Below are positions 23,294 to 36,240 of a stretch of 64,000 bases of DNA, piece after piece (position 1 is the first letter of the stretch; every line of letters starts with the position of its first letter). Under the pieces are notes generated by a model. That model saw only the letters and a program-made list of their open reading frames with translations. It did not search any database and was not told where the DNA came from. This DNA comes from Eublepharis macularius (taxonomy: Eukaryota > Chordata > Lepidosauria > Squamata > Eublepharidae), in contig NC_072806.1 in NCBI RefSeq assembly GCF_028583425.1, forward strand, positions 33,154,001 to 33,218,000, in the 5' to 3' direction. The translations under genes and the position numbers were made by a program.

Positions 23294-23639
23294 AGAAACA
23301 TGCTAGTCTAAGCCTTCTGCTTGTGACCTGTGTTGAAGGAGGGCTGGTGACCAACCCTCTGGACCTTCCTGAGAGCAACAACTAACCAATCAAATAATAA
23401 AAGGAGGTTTCACAACTGTCTCCTAATTTGGGTGACTTTGGCTAGAGGGTTATGGAACCACTGCGTATCCTCTTGTGGGTACCACTGCGTATCCTCTTAT
23501 GGCTTTCTTGCCTCATAGCCCTTCCCGTGTCACAGAGACCTTGTCCATGATCTCATCGATTGCACAAAGCTAGGCACTGGCTTCTTCTGTGCTTTTCCAT
23601 CTCTATGAGAAGGATAGATTCATTCAGCTTTGTAAGACG

Positions 23640-24262
23640 GTTCCTTTTTATTTATTTATTTATTAAATTTATAGTCCGCCCTCCATGTGAATGGGCTCAG
23701 GACGGGTTACAACATACAGATAAAAACACATTGATAAAACAGTACATTAAATAATGGTAAAAGCCAGGTTTAGCGGCATAAAAACAGACTCTGCACCATG
23801 TCCCTAATATCCCAGGATGGGATTCACTTCACCCTTCCCTGCCAACCATAAGGGGAAGAGAGGGGTGGAGACGTGAGTTGGTGCGCGATTAGCCACCGTT
23901 CCTACATGGGGCAGATGACTCATAGCCCCCCTCTTAATAGGAGACAGGCAGGGAGGCTGATCGGTGGATCTGAATACTGGCCTCAACCAAATACCTGGCA
24001 GAACATCTCTGTCTTACAGGCTCACCAGAAAGACACAAGGTCTTGGCGGGCCCGAGTATCCTCCAACAGAGAGTTCCACCAGGTTGGGGCCAGGACCAAA
24101 AACTCCTTGGCCCTGTTCGAGGCCAGTCGAGCCTCCCTAGGGTCAGGGACCACCAGTAGATGTTTTCCTGCTGATCTAAGCGTTCTCTGGGATACATACG
24201 GGGAGAGGCGGTCCTTCAGGTATGTTGGTCCCGGTCCATTTAGGGCTTTTGCGTTGTAATGG
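23640..24262 (-). mobile_element. L2-type LINE 3' end, minus strand
   Basis: It starts with TTTATTTATTTATTTATTAAA and GTCCGCCCTCCATGTGAATG, the reverse complement of an L2 3' tail. Read on the minus strand, 24250-24000 encodes degraded L2 C-terminal wording (KALNGPGPTYLKDRLSPYV and TWWNSLLEDTRA, allowing for frame breaks). Same family as 13815, 25246 and 52130. Confidence 0.7.
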
Positions 24263-24589
24263 TTGAGATATAGATATCAGAAGTGAAAATGACTGTGGGG
24301 GTAATAATATGTGCATTGGAATGAATTCTTTGATACCTTGAGCTTGAGTTTTAAGAAACGAAGTGCCTTATCAGACTGAGGATCTAGTTAATCAAGCACC
24401 CAGCAGAAGCTTGCCAGAGATTTCTGGGAGATGGCTAGTCAGTGGGTGATCATACATCTGCATCTGGTATACACAGTTACATTGCCTCTGAGAGAGAAAT
24501 TTTCTTTGAGCTATCATAGCTAAGAGCCATTAATAGAACTTTCCCCCATGAATTTGTCTAATCCCCTTTATAAAGCCAGTCAGTCAAGG

Positions 24590-25245
24590 GGTTTAATTGT
24601 ATATGGCCAAAGGCCGCCACAATACAAAGTTAAGAACAGTAAAAGTAGGAATTTATCATACAAGCATAAAATACAGTTATTAGAATAACAAAATAAAATA
24701 CAATTAAAATAGAACCTTAGTAAATCCAATTGTTCAGACCAGTATTAAAATACAGTACGCTTATAAACATCTAAGATGAGACCAGACAGTTATGAAGAAA
24801 GTTAATTTTCTGAAGAAACAATCTTGGCCCTGATCTTTTGTGCAGCTAAGACAAACAGGGATCCTCTGCTAGTGACAAATGAATTAGTATCAGATAACAA
24901 AAAAACCCAATTTGTCAATATCAGAGGTAAAGTTGCGCCCCACTAACAAATTAGCAAGAAATTTAGCTTTAGCCTCTGCATACATAGGACAAAATAAAAT
25001 GTAATGTAAGAGAGCCTCAGGAACTGAGGCACCACATATACAGAGACGAAGAGCCGTTGGGGTTTGAAGGTATCTTCCCAGTAAGTAAAGCTGTCGGCAT
25101 TATTTGAAAACGCAAACGTAAAGCCGTCTGAGCCTGAAGCCACTATTACACCTTGTGGTGGAGAGTTCCATAAGTTAATTGTGCATTGTGTGAAGAGAGA
25201 GTTTCTGAGCCCTCTCCTGAATCTTGTTTGCCATTCTGGTTTCAC
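24590..25245 (-). mobile_element. Non-LTR element fragment, minus strand
   Basis: ATATGGCCAAAGGCCGCCAC at about 24600 is the reverse complement of the 3' end of the zinc-knuckle LINE at 31986-32395 (GGCCTTTGGCCCAATGCAAT). AT-rich 3' UTR-like sequence follows. In minus frame, RRGLRNSLFTQCTINLWNSP (about 25210-25155) looks like the C-terminal part of a LINE protein. Class and limits are uncertain. Confidence 0.4.
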
Positions 25246-25985
25246 TAGTCCTGCTTGTAGTCACTCCATTGGCTACCTATCAGCTACCATGCTCAATTGA
25301 AGGTACTGGTTATAACATGCAAAGTTCTTCATGGCCTTGGCCCAACATACCTACGGGACCGCCTTCCTCCCTGTGTCCCTCCATGGCAGCTTCGCTCATC
25401 TGAACAGGGTCTCTTGCAGGTGCCAGCCTGCACATGGACAAAATCAACTGCAGCCCGTACATGGGCCTTCTCTGTGGTGGCCCCTACCCTGTGGAACAGC
25501 CTGCCTGAGGAGGTCAGGAGAGCTCCCACACTCTTGGCTTTCTGCAAAAAATGCAAAACTGAATTATTCAAAAAGGCTTTTGTACTCAGATAGGAGGGCG
25601 GTATTGTAGGGAGGTGTTCTCGGATATTTCACCAATGAGTTGGAAACCATGGGCTCCACCATTTTGTTGCTTTACATATTATCTGTTGCTTTGAATACAT
25701 ACTCATATATACTGCTTGTGCTTCATGTTGTCTAATGTCAATCCTAGAATTGATTATGTTCTGTTTCAGCAGTCCTTGAACCCTGTATTGGATCCTTGCT
25801 AATGCTATGTCTCTGTAAACTTGTATTCATCTACCCTATGACATTGTTTTATGGAAATGTCCTTGACACTGTATGGAAATGCCTGCCCTTGTCCTTGCTA
25901 CTGATTGTGCTGATCTCACACTGTGTAATCCGCCTTGAGTCTCAGTGAGAAAGGCAGACTATAAATGATATAAATAAATAAAAAA
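25246..25985 (+). mobile_element. L2-type LINE 3' end
   Basis: The reading frame at 25297-25593 contains VLVITCKVLHGLGPTYLRDR, TAARTWAFSVVAPTLWNSLP and KTELFKKAF, the standard C-terminus of L2-group ORF2. The preceding bases encode HWLPISYHAQLK, just ahead. The 3' UTR ends with TAATCCGCCTTGAGTCTCAG and a (TAAA)n-type tail near 25985. Only the last tenth or so of the element remains. Confidence 0.8.
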
Positions 25986-26839
25986 TAAAAATTATATGTG
26001 GGAAACCAAGTCTGCTGAAGCCTCTGCTGTAATACACCTGTTAGTCTTTAAGACTGAGTTTTGCAGCACGTAGGCTGTTATCGATAGGAGTGAAATGCAC
26101 TCACTTGCTGTGCTGTGGCTTTAATGACCTCAACTGTCACAATGACTGAATAAGTTGGGAAACGTTTTATTGATTTTTGCTGTTTGTAAGTGTCTAACCG
26201 AAAATCAGTGACTGCGCAATTAAGTTGCTTCTATAGTTAAAGTTCTTCTGCTGCAGCAGAGTTGAGAGTTATGGGAAATCAATAAGGATTCCTTCAACCT
26301 AATTGCTTCACAAAGTAGTGACTGTTGATGAACGCTGTCCCTTCGGACTCCACAATGGCCCCGTCTCTGATTCAAGCTGATAAATTCATCCAAAAAAAAT
26401 ATCTCTTCTCAGTGTCTGCTGGGTTTAGTTTTCTTGTATATTGATTTGGGGGAAAATAAGTTCCTAAAAGATGTTCTTGCAAGTGAGGGAACTGAAAATA
26501 GTTGGCTGTTGGAAACAAAAATCTTCAGGGTGGTCAAATATCAGTATTCAAACAACCCATATACATATCCATGCAGGATATCCTCTTGCAACCAGGTCTT
26601 GGGATCGCAGAGCTACCTCTGGTAGCCAAGCATGGGCATGCAAGGTAGCCCTGGGCAGGAGCTGAATCCCTAGGTGGGCTTGTGACTTTTTCGAGCTTGG
26701 CAGGGAAGGCCCTGGAAACCATCTGAGGTGGCAGTGCTAATGCTGCAGCCTGGAGGGTGTCCTTGAAACTCAGTTTGCTGAGCTAGTTGTAATGACTGTA
26801 GGCTGATGAGATGCTGGGATCCCTAGTAAAGACATGCAA

Positions 26840-28060
26840 TTCAGCTAACGTACCAAATATATACCTGGATAATGGTTAAATTGACGTCATCCAGGCATAC
26901 CGAATCAAATTAGAGGATCTCGAATAAAATTGGGATACATCATACATAAATGCTGGATTAAACCGAATATATTCGGTTTTATGCAGCAAACTCAGCTGAG
27001 CCATTTTTAAACTGTTTTTGTTACTTTGTTTCAGAGGGAGGCAGTGGCCTGCGGATGTGCATTGGGGAGACAGCTTTTTTTCTGGTTGTGTAAATTTAAA
27101 GACAAGAGTTGCTTGCTGTGCTGCTTCCTGGGGTTTCCTGATATATTATTAAGAGTTGCCCGTGTGGGGGGAGTTGCTTAAGCAGTCGCTCGCTGTTTAT
27201 TTACTTCTTACTTCTTGGTGGGCGGAGTTGCTTAAGCAATTGTTTGCTGTTTATTTGTTGCTTCTTGTGTGTGTTGGATTGCTTAGCCAGTTGCTTGCTT
27301 GCTGTTTATTTATTTGTTACAGTATCCCTTGCTTCAATTTGGTTTTGGTGGAATTCTCTGGTTTGAACTTAGTTCCTTTGCTTTGGTTCTGGTTGGATTC
27401 TCTGATTTGATTCTGATTCCCTTGCTTCAGTTCGGTTCTGTACTATGTAAACTAAGATTTAATCGAAATGGGAGAAGTGAATGTTATAGACCTGTTGGTT
27501 CTCTTCTGCCTTGTCTCTGATTTGATGTTGGTTTCCTTGCTTAAGTTTGGTTCTGGTGCAACTCCCTTGCTTCAGTCTGGTTCTGTTGGACTTTGTTGGT
27601 TCTGCTGGCATGGGTTTGCACTGGGAGTGGCTTTTGCCCCTTTCCTTAAGGTTTCTTTGCCCAGGAAAGACTTGGAATGTTTTCCTCCATAGGAAACAAT
27701 GTAGAGTGGCTGAGGGGCACCTTGTTCAGGGGCCCATAGAATTGGATCCCTGGGTCCAGTCTTCCTGACACTTGGGAGAGGGGTGTGTTTAGTGCAGGAA
27801 GGACTAGATTCCCTGCAAATTTAATGGAGTTTGCTTGAAAAATGCTCCCCCAGTTCACAGATAATTTCCTCCATAGGGAGTAAGGATCAAATATATGTGG
27901 GAATCTCTAATAAAACAATCATATTAGAGAATCTGAACTGGATATCATCAGCAATACTGAATATTTATGGTATTCCTGATATCTGGATCTCATTTACACT
28001 GAATTTTGTTGTTGTTGTTGTTGGTGGTGGTGGTGTGAGGTGCAGTCTCCGCGAAGGTTT
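26840..28060. repeat. Unclassified large repeat, copy A
   Basis: AT-rich left part with TACCGAATCAAATTAG and CGAATATATTCGG palindromes, then degenerate direct repeats (GTTGCTTAAGCAG, TTGCTTGCTGTTTATTT) from about 27165 to 27320. A roughly 180-bp block at 27660-27850 (CCTCCATAGGAAACAATG, GAGGGGCACCTTG, CTGCAAATTTAATGG) has two relatives at 34440-34820. No protein match recognised. Probably an undescribed or unnamed transposon, but termini were not found. Confidence 0.4.
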
Positions 28061-28850
28061 CCGGGTCAGCCCCCTCCATTATGCTCTGTTGGGGGAGAGC
28101 TCCCAAAGCCTCAGACTGGAGGGCCACTAGGGAGGGTTGCGTCACCCAGACCCCTAATTGTTGCCTCCTGAGAGCCCAGGCCCCTCAGCGCTCTAGCCTG
28201 GAAGTCTTGGCTTCCTCCCCAGCTCGGTTCTGGAGCCCGCTTTATCCCCCCTCCCATCTCCTTCTTTACCCCCAGCCCCACCTCCCTGGCCCTGCTCCAA
28301 AGGCTTGGGCAATTGCCAGTGCCAAGGGTTGGAGTAGGGCCCAGCCTATCCTCCCACCCCACCCCCACCGGTCTTCTTTGGCGCCCTGGGAATTGAGTGC
28401 TTGCCTGTTCAGGGCTCCTTCTTCGTCCCCTCTCGCCACATGGCATCTTGGGCTGGCCATTGGTCCTGTCTGGTCCCGCCCCATCCACCCAAGGCTTGCT
28501 GTGGCAGTGGTGGCGTGCTGCAAACCCATTGCTGCAGTGATGGCCACCGGACCGTCCGGTGGGCTCCTGGCCCTGCTACCAAGTGGAATGAGGCTCACCA
28601 CCTGGTGAAGCTAGGCACCCCACGCTGACTCAATGGACTTGCTCCCATGCCTGCATGGCCCAGTCGATGTCTGGCTCCCTTGGACACCGGGGGAAAGAGG
28701 GGTAGGAGTAGGGGCCGTGTCACTGTAGCTGTCAGGAGGTGGCACCAAGTCCAGGCTGTACCTCGGACAGTTGCACACTCCTAATCCCAGTATGCCTCCT
28801 CCCAATGTCACCTTAGAACAAGTTACTTTCTCGTTCAAACAGAGTGACAT
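28020..28850. other. GC-rich intronic block, no gene supported
   Basis: A (GTT)n/(GGT)n stretch at about 28006-28035 leads into about 700 bp of C-rich DNA. Long open frames occur on both strands (for example 28081-28608), but they are proline/serine-rich, overlap, lack similarity to known families and lie within the BRIP1 intron next to unclassified repeat DNA. I see no splice or initiation evidence that would make it an exon. Confidence 0.4.
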
Positions 28851-30173
28851 TCAGTGGAAACATTTCACAGATCCAATTAACTCTCATTACTCTTTGAGTG
28901 ATCAAGGGCCCGTTTCTGCATATGTGAACCATACCTTGGCCTTTGACATAAAGGAAAGCATGGAATGGATTTCCCATTTGTCGTTCTTGTATGATATTCT
29001 TGCTAATTTCACTGGAATCTTGCAAGCTTTTAAAACCATTTGACAAAAAACTATGTTAAGTGATCATTTACTCAGCGCTCCGAAGTGTTCAAATGAAAGC
29101 TGTTTCTTTAAGTATGGAATTATTTTAAAATTCCATTAAATGCAAATGGGTCAGGTTCTCTGCCAAGGTAACTCCATTGATTTTTTTTCTTCACTGAAAG
29201 CATGTCAGCAGAAAAATCTGGCCCTGTAAATCAACGTATAAACTTTTAATAATGTATGACACTCCTATTGAACTCTCTCTTGTGTAAATCTGTTTTGTTT
29301 AACACAGTGTAGGTGTATTGATTGGAATACAGAGTATTCTGGGAATGCTGGAAGTTCAAGGGGAAATGGTTGGCACCCAAACTGTTGCTGCCCCTCTTCC
29401 TTATTTCTGGTTATCTTTACTTTGGGCAGGAAGGTAGGAAAGCACAATAGGTTTGCAGCGGTGCCCTTCTTCAGAGTAACGATACAGCCATAACAGTGCT
29501 AGCAACTGATGCCGCTTCAGGCTGCTGCTTATTCCAGGCTCTGCTTTTTCCCTGCAATTCTACACAAGCAAAAGAAGAGAATTCTGGAAAATCTCTGCTT
29601 TTATTTTATAAAAGGAATGGTTTTCTAGCCTCTAGGTTAAGATGGTATGTTTCAGCAGTACCTAGAAACCAAAATAGGGCTACTGAATAAGATCTCCATC
29701 AGGGGGTTTTAGTGGGTTTATACTGGGGGGGGGGGATGATTTCAGTTTGCTCCGATTGAAGTACCTCTGCATAGGATTGAAATGCCTGGACCTTTGTTAT
29801 CCATCCCTTTTCTAAAATTAATTTACACGTCTTTCTAGTACCTGCTCATTGGTATATTTTAATGTGCCGGGCTGTTGCTGGTTTTGTTCACTGGTCTAAA
29901 TACATGTCAGACTGGTAGGATTTGCTACAAAATCTGACCTGAGGTCAGGAAGACGAGAGAGATCATAAAAATTTAGCCTAAAAACATTGTCACCCGAAGA
30001 AGAGACGCAGAACAATTGCTTTCGGGAATATATTTTTAATAGTAAAAAGCATGTAATTTAAATGCATAATTTGTTAAAAGCATGTTAGAATACTGGTTAC
30101 CGTATTCTTTTTAAAAGTAGGTAGGAAGTGAAAAAATGCCTCGGGTGGGATTTCAGCATGAGTCTCCCTAGTT

Positions 30174-30747
30174 CTTTCCGAGAGGTCTGCATTTGCTTTG
30201 ATTAAACAAAGACTTGTAGATATTGAGATGCAAGAACTTAGGAGCCTCACCTCTGGTAGATGTTCCCCTGTGAGATGGGGGATTTCCTCTAATGGTTCTT
30301 TGGCAGAGTATTTTCCTGGTTTGACTTCCCCTCACCTTCAGAGAGCATTTATGTTAGCACGCTTTAATGTTCTTCCTTCCGTGGTACTCCATGGGAAATT
30401 TAAGAAAATTCCTTACTCTACAAGGTATTGTGCCTGTGGCTTGAGGGATATAGAAAGTACTGAACCTGTTCTCCTGTACTGCTTATTGTATTGTGATATC
30501 CACGCCATTTATCTAGAACCTTTGCTTCAAAATCATGAAGGTCAGTCGGACGACAGCAAGACACGCCTTTTACTATCCACACATAACCCTGGGATCATTG
30601 AGTCTGTGGCTAAATTTCTTTGTTGTGCATTGAAGAGAAGAATGGTTTAAGTGATGGGGCAAGAGATTTGTTATTGTTGTTGTCGTCTCCTTGCTCACTG
30701 TGCTTATGTATGTCCTGTTATGCCAATAAAGGTATTCGTATTCGATT
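30174..30747 (+). mobile_element. Zinc-knuckle LINE 3' end with 15-bp duplication
   Basis: TGAGTCTCCCTAGTT occurs at 30159-30173 and 30748-30762. The insert carries an open frame (30198-30650) with FMLARFNVLPSVVLHGKF and RYCACGLRDIESTEPVLLYC. The Cys/His spacing (CACG...PVLLYC...YCDIH) is that of the C-terminal zinc knuckle of several non-LTR retrotransposon ORF2 proteins. The 3' end is AATAAAGGTATTCGTATTCG, a short tandem tail instead of poly(A). The clade was not determined. Confidence 0.7.
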
Positions 30748-31764
30748 TGAGTCTCCCTAGTTTGAGTCTCACTGTCACACCACGCTCGCTCAGCCAAGCA
30801 GATGATTGTGATAAAAGCAAATTCTTCTTTTCTTTTTCAGATAATATGGATTTGATTTCTTGTTCTGTTTTCATCATGGCTTTACAAGATCTTTTTTAAA
30901 AGCAATGTTTGAAATCAGTGTCTTATTTTAATGACACCTTATTCCCCTGGCTAGTCTGTGCCTGACATCCAGAACCTTCCAGAAAATTAAAGTACTTAGT
31001 TAGAAATCTTTTGTATTGCCGAAGAGGAACTGCATTTTGGCTTGGCTTAATGGGTTGTAAATGTTGTGTTAGCGGCGTGGTGTGTGTAGAATTTTCAGCC
31101 TCTCATGCTCTGTAAATTAACTTGGATTCCTGCAGGGGGCGCTGTTGGTTTTCAGATGCAATTTTGTTTTTCACCATATAAAAATTGATGATTTTGCGGC
31201 AGCCCAGAGCCTATATGGATAGCAAAAATAAACCATAACTTGGTGATATTTATACGTGCAGCATTTTAGCATTTAACAAGCTCCTGTATTATAAAACGTA
31301 AGTGAAAGGAACTTGCCCCCGAGGCAAAAGGTAAGCTCTGCTTTGAACCAGCAGTTTATTAGTGCCGCTCCTTCCCCTAGACCTGATTGTGCCAATAATT
31401 AGATGAATCGCTTTTTGAAATGGCAAACATGTGTGCAAAGAGATGGATTTGTGTGTCACTGGGCTTGTGTTTTCCTGAGAATTCAGAAATCATAGCTTTG
31501 AAAAGTGAGGGTGAAGAACCTGATCCTTAGGAGCAGGTGTGAAGATAGCAGCATTATGCTCAAAGAATGGGGAAGAAGGCACAGCGACAGGTGAGGGGGG
31601 CCTCACATACCCAGCAACCAAGTGTCTGTGTGTAAACTTTTAAAAGTTTTGTGGAGTGGTTGTGGCAACACAACAGAAGGTACAGAGTGTTCATTTCTTT
31701 CCACTACCATCCATTTATGACGCTCTTATCCCACTCTTCTGAGTGTCCACATATTCTAAATTCA

Positions 31765-32450
31765 GAGAAGTTATCTGTGTTAGTCTGTAGTCGCAAAATA
31801 GTAAAGAGCCCAGTAGCACCTTTATGTCAGGTCTTGCCAGGTAATTCTCCAAACACTTCACGGCGTCACTTGTGTGAAAGAGTTAAAATGTTCTCGAAAG
31901 CTGAGCTGTGGTTCTCGAAAGCTGGCGATGCATCTGATGAAGAGAGCTGTGGTTCTCGAAAACTTATGCTACAATAAAGTTGGTTATCCCAGTTGTTCAG
32001 TGCCTCTGCTTGTGCGGAGGCTCCGAGCCAGAAGACTTGTGTCACTATCTGCTACGCTGCCCATTCTACACATCCCCTAGAAAGAAATTTCTAAGCTCAA
32101 TCTTAGCCAGTTTGGGACCCAGACAAGATAATGAAGACATTGTTGCCATATTAGCAGATGTGGACCCAGAGACCTCGTACAAGGTCGCTCTTTTTGCCCT
32201 TGCAGCAGGGAAAATTCGAGAGACGGTCGTGACAGCTCAGGGCTGTCAACAGGCTGCAAGCACAATAGTGTAATTCTTATCATGTTTTATTCAGCTTGTA
32301 TTGCATATTTTATCTGTATTGTCACTTATATTTTTGCTACTGTTTTACTGTTTGCAATGGCCTTTGGCCCAATGCAATAAATCCTGAGCTGGATGCAATA
32401 AAGTTGGTTTGTCTTAAAGGTGTCACTGGACTCTTTACATATTCTATATG
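31765..32450 (+). mobile_element. CGAAAGCTTATGCT-family retroposon split by a LINE fragment
   Basis: The left part (31771-31985) has GTTAGTCTGTAGTCGCAAAA, CCCAGTAGCACCTTTATG, and two runs of GTGGTTCTCGAAA. The family resumes at 32396 with CAATAAAGTTGGTTTGTCTT and AAAGGTGTCACTGGACTC. Between them is the insertion at 31986-32395. Confidence 0.65.
31986..32395 (+). mobile_element. Zinc-knuckle LINE fragment with 14-bp duplication
   Basis: CAATAAAGTTGGTT at 31972-31985 and 32396-32409 flanks it. The frame from 31980 to 32273 contains CLCLCGGSEPEDLCHYLLRC followed by PFYTSPRKKFLSSIL, a C-terminal Cys/His knuckle like that at 30174. The 3' end reads GCCTTTGGCCCAATGCAATA. A truncated retrotransposed copy nested in an older family repeat. 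Confidence 0.7.
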
Positions 32451-33839
32451 AGATTTTAAAATTTTTATTTATTTATTTTTACTACCTTTCTTCTGAAAAG
32501 GAACCCAAAGCATTTGACATCATTATTCTCTCCTCCATTTTTTCCACACAACAGCCCTGTGAGGTAGGTTAGGCTGTGTGTTTGACTCAGGGTGGATAAA
32601 AATCAATGATTTTTTTTTTAAAAAATTAAAAATCGGATTTTTTGAAATAAAATGTTTTTTTGAGGAAAAATCTATCTAAAGATAATTTTCTATTTAAGAT
32701 ACATTATAGTCCAAAGGTACCGTTTCCATCCCGCCCCCCCCCCCCCCCCGGTCACAGGTTGTGGCTTTTCCTATCCTCTTTAATCCTATCATAAATCCCT
32801 GAACGCTCATACGTAGCTGGTCAATTGCCTGATTGCATGCTTATGGATTGCAGATCTTTTCACTGTCCAAGGGCAGAGCCAGGCATCTTTTTTGTTTTAA
32901 AAGCAAGTTTCTAGTCCTTTTAACTAGGAAAGGCTCCAAAGTGTGAAATCCCTGTGAAATCTCAAAAGCTGGGTCTGTGGCTGAACAAGATTTCCTGTGG
33001 TTGAGCTTGGGGATCGGCCACATGAACCCTTGCCTCTCTGTGAGAGAAAACCAGAATAAATGATGAAAAAAAATATAATTATGTGATAGTTACCGTTAAC
33101 CTGTTTGTGGTTAGTTGTGAGGTATATGATTAACTGGCCAGATCAGTTGTTTGGGTGGGCTCAGTTGGATAGGTGAGCTGCCTGCTCCATTACAGACACT
33201 TGTTCTAACATGCACACTTCACCGACTTCACGGCCAGTGTTTCTCTTTTGCAGGTATTGTATCATAAGCAACCTGCAACGAAAATATGCAGTGTAACAAG
33301 CTAGCCTTGTTACCTTTTCCAAATTTCAAAGTTCACGAGACTCAAGTTTCAAAATCTGTTTAAAATTACTCTGAACTAATGAAAAAGTTAATTATAATCC
33401 AATTCTTAGCCATCTCAGATATAAAGGGCTTAATTATTTCAGGCTGCTATGTCAGGACATAATAGAAAATAGAGTACCCTTAATTAGGCAGATATTTTGA
33501 TGATGAAACTCTGCACAGAGCCATAATAAATTGATAGTGTTTGCAGGCCTGAAAATTGGGTGGTAGAAGCTGTTTCCCTGCTTGTGATCAGCTTCTGAAA
33601 TTAAAATCTATTTGGGGGGGGGGCAGGATCCAGTCAAAGCACTGTCAAGTTATCTACCTGGCCTGCTTGTTTCTTCAGTATTCTGCTTTTTTACTTATTT
33701 GTTTACTCCATTTATAGTCTGCCTTTCTTGATGAGACTCCAAGTGAATTACAGAATTAGATTACAAAATGTAATAAAAGACTAGTATAATGTATACAGAT
33801 GAAATGACAGATAAGAGATTAAAGGATCGCAGATTCCTT

Positions 33840-34195
33840 CAAAGAAGAATCATTTGATGAAGAGCTTGCAGTTTTAGAAAGTGAAGTGAAAGCTGCATTC
33901 AAAGCAATTGGGAGAAAGAAATCACCTGGAGTAGATGGGATATCAGTAAAGCCATTCCAAGCTACAGAAATGGAGGTCATCAAAATCTTAACAAGAATAT
34001 GTCAACAAACATGGAAAATAAAACAATAGCCCACAAACTGGAAACGTTCATTCTGCATTCCAGTTCCAAAAAGGAGATGCTAAAGATTGCAACAACTATT
34101 GGACCATCGCGTTAATTTCCTAAGCAAGAAAAGTGATGCTAAAAAATTTACAACAAAGACTCTTGCCATATATGGAATGAGAAATGTTAGATGGA
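33840..34195 (+). mobile_element. Bov-B/RTE reverse transcriptase fragment
   Basis: In frame with a few stops, it encodes AIGRKKSPGVDGISIKPFQA, then WKRSFCIPVPKKGDAKDCNN, the N-terminal RT motifs of Bov-B (RTE-clade) elements. In-frame TAG codons and a frame slip mark it as a pseudogene. The RT C-terminus of the same family is found at 40400-40690. Confidence 0.7.
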
Positions 34196-36240
34196 GGCTG
34201 TTTTTCCCTGTTGTTGGGCTTTCTTAACAGAAGTTTGGTTGCTGTTTTTAGCAGAGTTGTTTTCTGTTGGCATCGAAGTTTGGTTTGGTCAGGTGTTTAA
34301 TTGTTGTTGGTTGTTCTTTTGGGGGGAGTTTGCTGGGGTGCTTGGTTAAGTTTAGCTTAACCAAGTCATATTTGGGTGTACTTTTTGGGTATCCTGGGAG
34401 AGTTGTGAAGTGTGAACTTTTTAAAAGTGTTTTTAAGATAGAGAAGTTGTAGGTTTTCCCCATAGGGAATAATTGGAGGTGGCTGGGGGCACCTTCTTTG
34501 GAGGACCATAAAATAGTCCCCTGTGGTCCATTCTTCATGAAACTTGGGGGGGGGGTCATTAGGAGACAGTTAGGAGTAGGTCCACTGCAAATTCATTGGA
34601 TTTTGCTTTCGAAATGCTACCCCCAGCCTTCTCGATACTCCCCATATAGTTTTCCTCATAAAGAATAATGGAGATTAGAGGTGGCTGGGGGCACCTTCTT
34701 TGGAGTGCCATAAAATGCCCCCCTGGGCTTCAATCTTTATGAAACTTAACATGTTGTTAGAGGACAGTTAGGAGTAGGTCCTCTCCAAATTTGGTGAAAT
34801 TTAGTCCAAAAATGACCCCCCCCCAGCCGCTAGAAATTTCCAAATTGAGTTTCCTATAGGAAACAATGGCCGAATTTAACCAAATTTGCTCTGTATTACC
34901 AAACCAAACTGGAGAATAAATTCAGTATTCCCTGACTTCCAAATTTTTTCCAGTTTGGTATTACTGAACTTAACCAACCAAATTTTTTTCCTGTGCACAT
35001 CATTGAGTAGCCCTTCTCCCAGGCTGTCCAATAGGAGGGCTGGATAGACTCTGCGGCCTCCCAGCCCCATGCACTCCATCTCAGCCCAGGACAGGGTGTT
35101 TGCTATATTCTTTGCCTGGCTTGTTCCTGCTGCTTCTGAAGCCACTGAACTGGCCTCCTGCCAGGGGAGGGGCTAATTCCCTCCTGCTCTGCTAACCTCT
35201 AGCAGTTGACCGCCCGGTCCCATGGACTGCTGTTGTCGTCAGATCATGCGATATATGTGCCACTGCCTTCCATAAATTGTAATCTTAGTTTTACTGATGT
35301 TTTATCTGGTTTTAAATTAAAATGTTTATGTTACATTACATGTGTTGTGCTCCGCTCTGAGCCCGTTCATGGAGACAGCAGATTAGAAATGCAATAAACA
35401 AACAAACAAACAAATAAACAAACTTATTAATATCTTCCTCCTGCTCCTCCAGGGGCTCCCTCGGCAGCCTGGGCATGTGTGCGCCCTTATCATGCTGCCA
35501 ACAACCTCCTGTGGGTCTGGCTGAGGCTGAACTGCCTGGGTGACTGCAGGAGAAAGATGAGGCATCTGGGTGGCTGCGGGCTGTTGCCCAGCATTGTGGA
35601 TAGGTGTCGGCAGCTGCTGACCAGATGGGGGAAGTGGCCTGAGGCCCTGTGGAGGCACCTGCAGCTCAGGTACTTACAAGAAACAGTGCTGCAGGGGCTG
35701 GGGATGGCGTCTGCTGCTACAGGACTGGGGGAGGGGCAGACAGGAGGACAGTGTCGCTGGACAGCCTCCAGAAAAGCAAGTGAATTTAATAAAATTAACA
35801 GGAACTGTAAAAGTCCAAACAAATTACCTGCAACAAAATAAAACAACCCTCTCCAGAAGAACAAGCAGCAAAATGCACAGTAAATATAACCAACTTCAAA
35901 AGCCAGGTATCAAAAGCCACTTCTACATAAAAGCCCAACCAAAGCCCCCACTCCACACAGCAAAAAAGCAGTTTTTAAAATGTAAACTAAAAAGTTTTCC
36001 CTCCTCCCCACTCCTGTCTCTCTCAGACACCAGGCCAACCCCCTCCCCCAAAAGAGAGAAAACCCCAGTTAATCTAGAATTCTCAAACCAGGCAGCAGCC
36101 AGGAATCCACTCCACTCACTGGGCAGCAGGATCAGTTGCAGTTCAAAGCAGGCCAGGAGAGAAAGCCAGCAGTCAGCAGCAGTAAGCAGCAAGCAGGCAA
36201 CGTGTCTCAGTCTCCAGGCCAGAGCAGAATGGAGACTGAT

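Noticed and set aside
28081..28608. 175-codon open frame in the GC-rich block
   Set aside because: Low-complexity Pro/Ser/Ala composition, overlapping open frames on the other strand, no family resemblance, and position inside a BRIP1 intron beside unclassified repeats.
35383..35864. Overlapping open frames on both strands at about 35.4-35.9 kb
   Set aside because: They arise from GC-rich repeat DNA, are simultaneously open on opposite strands and match nothing recognisable.
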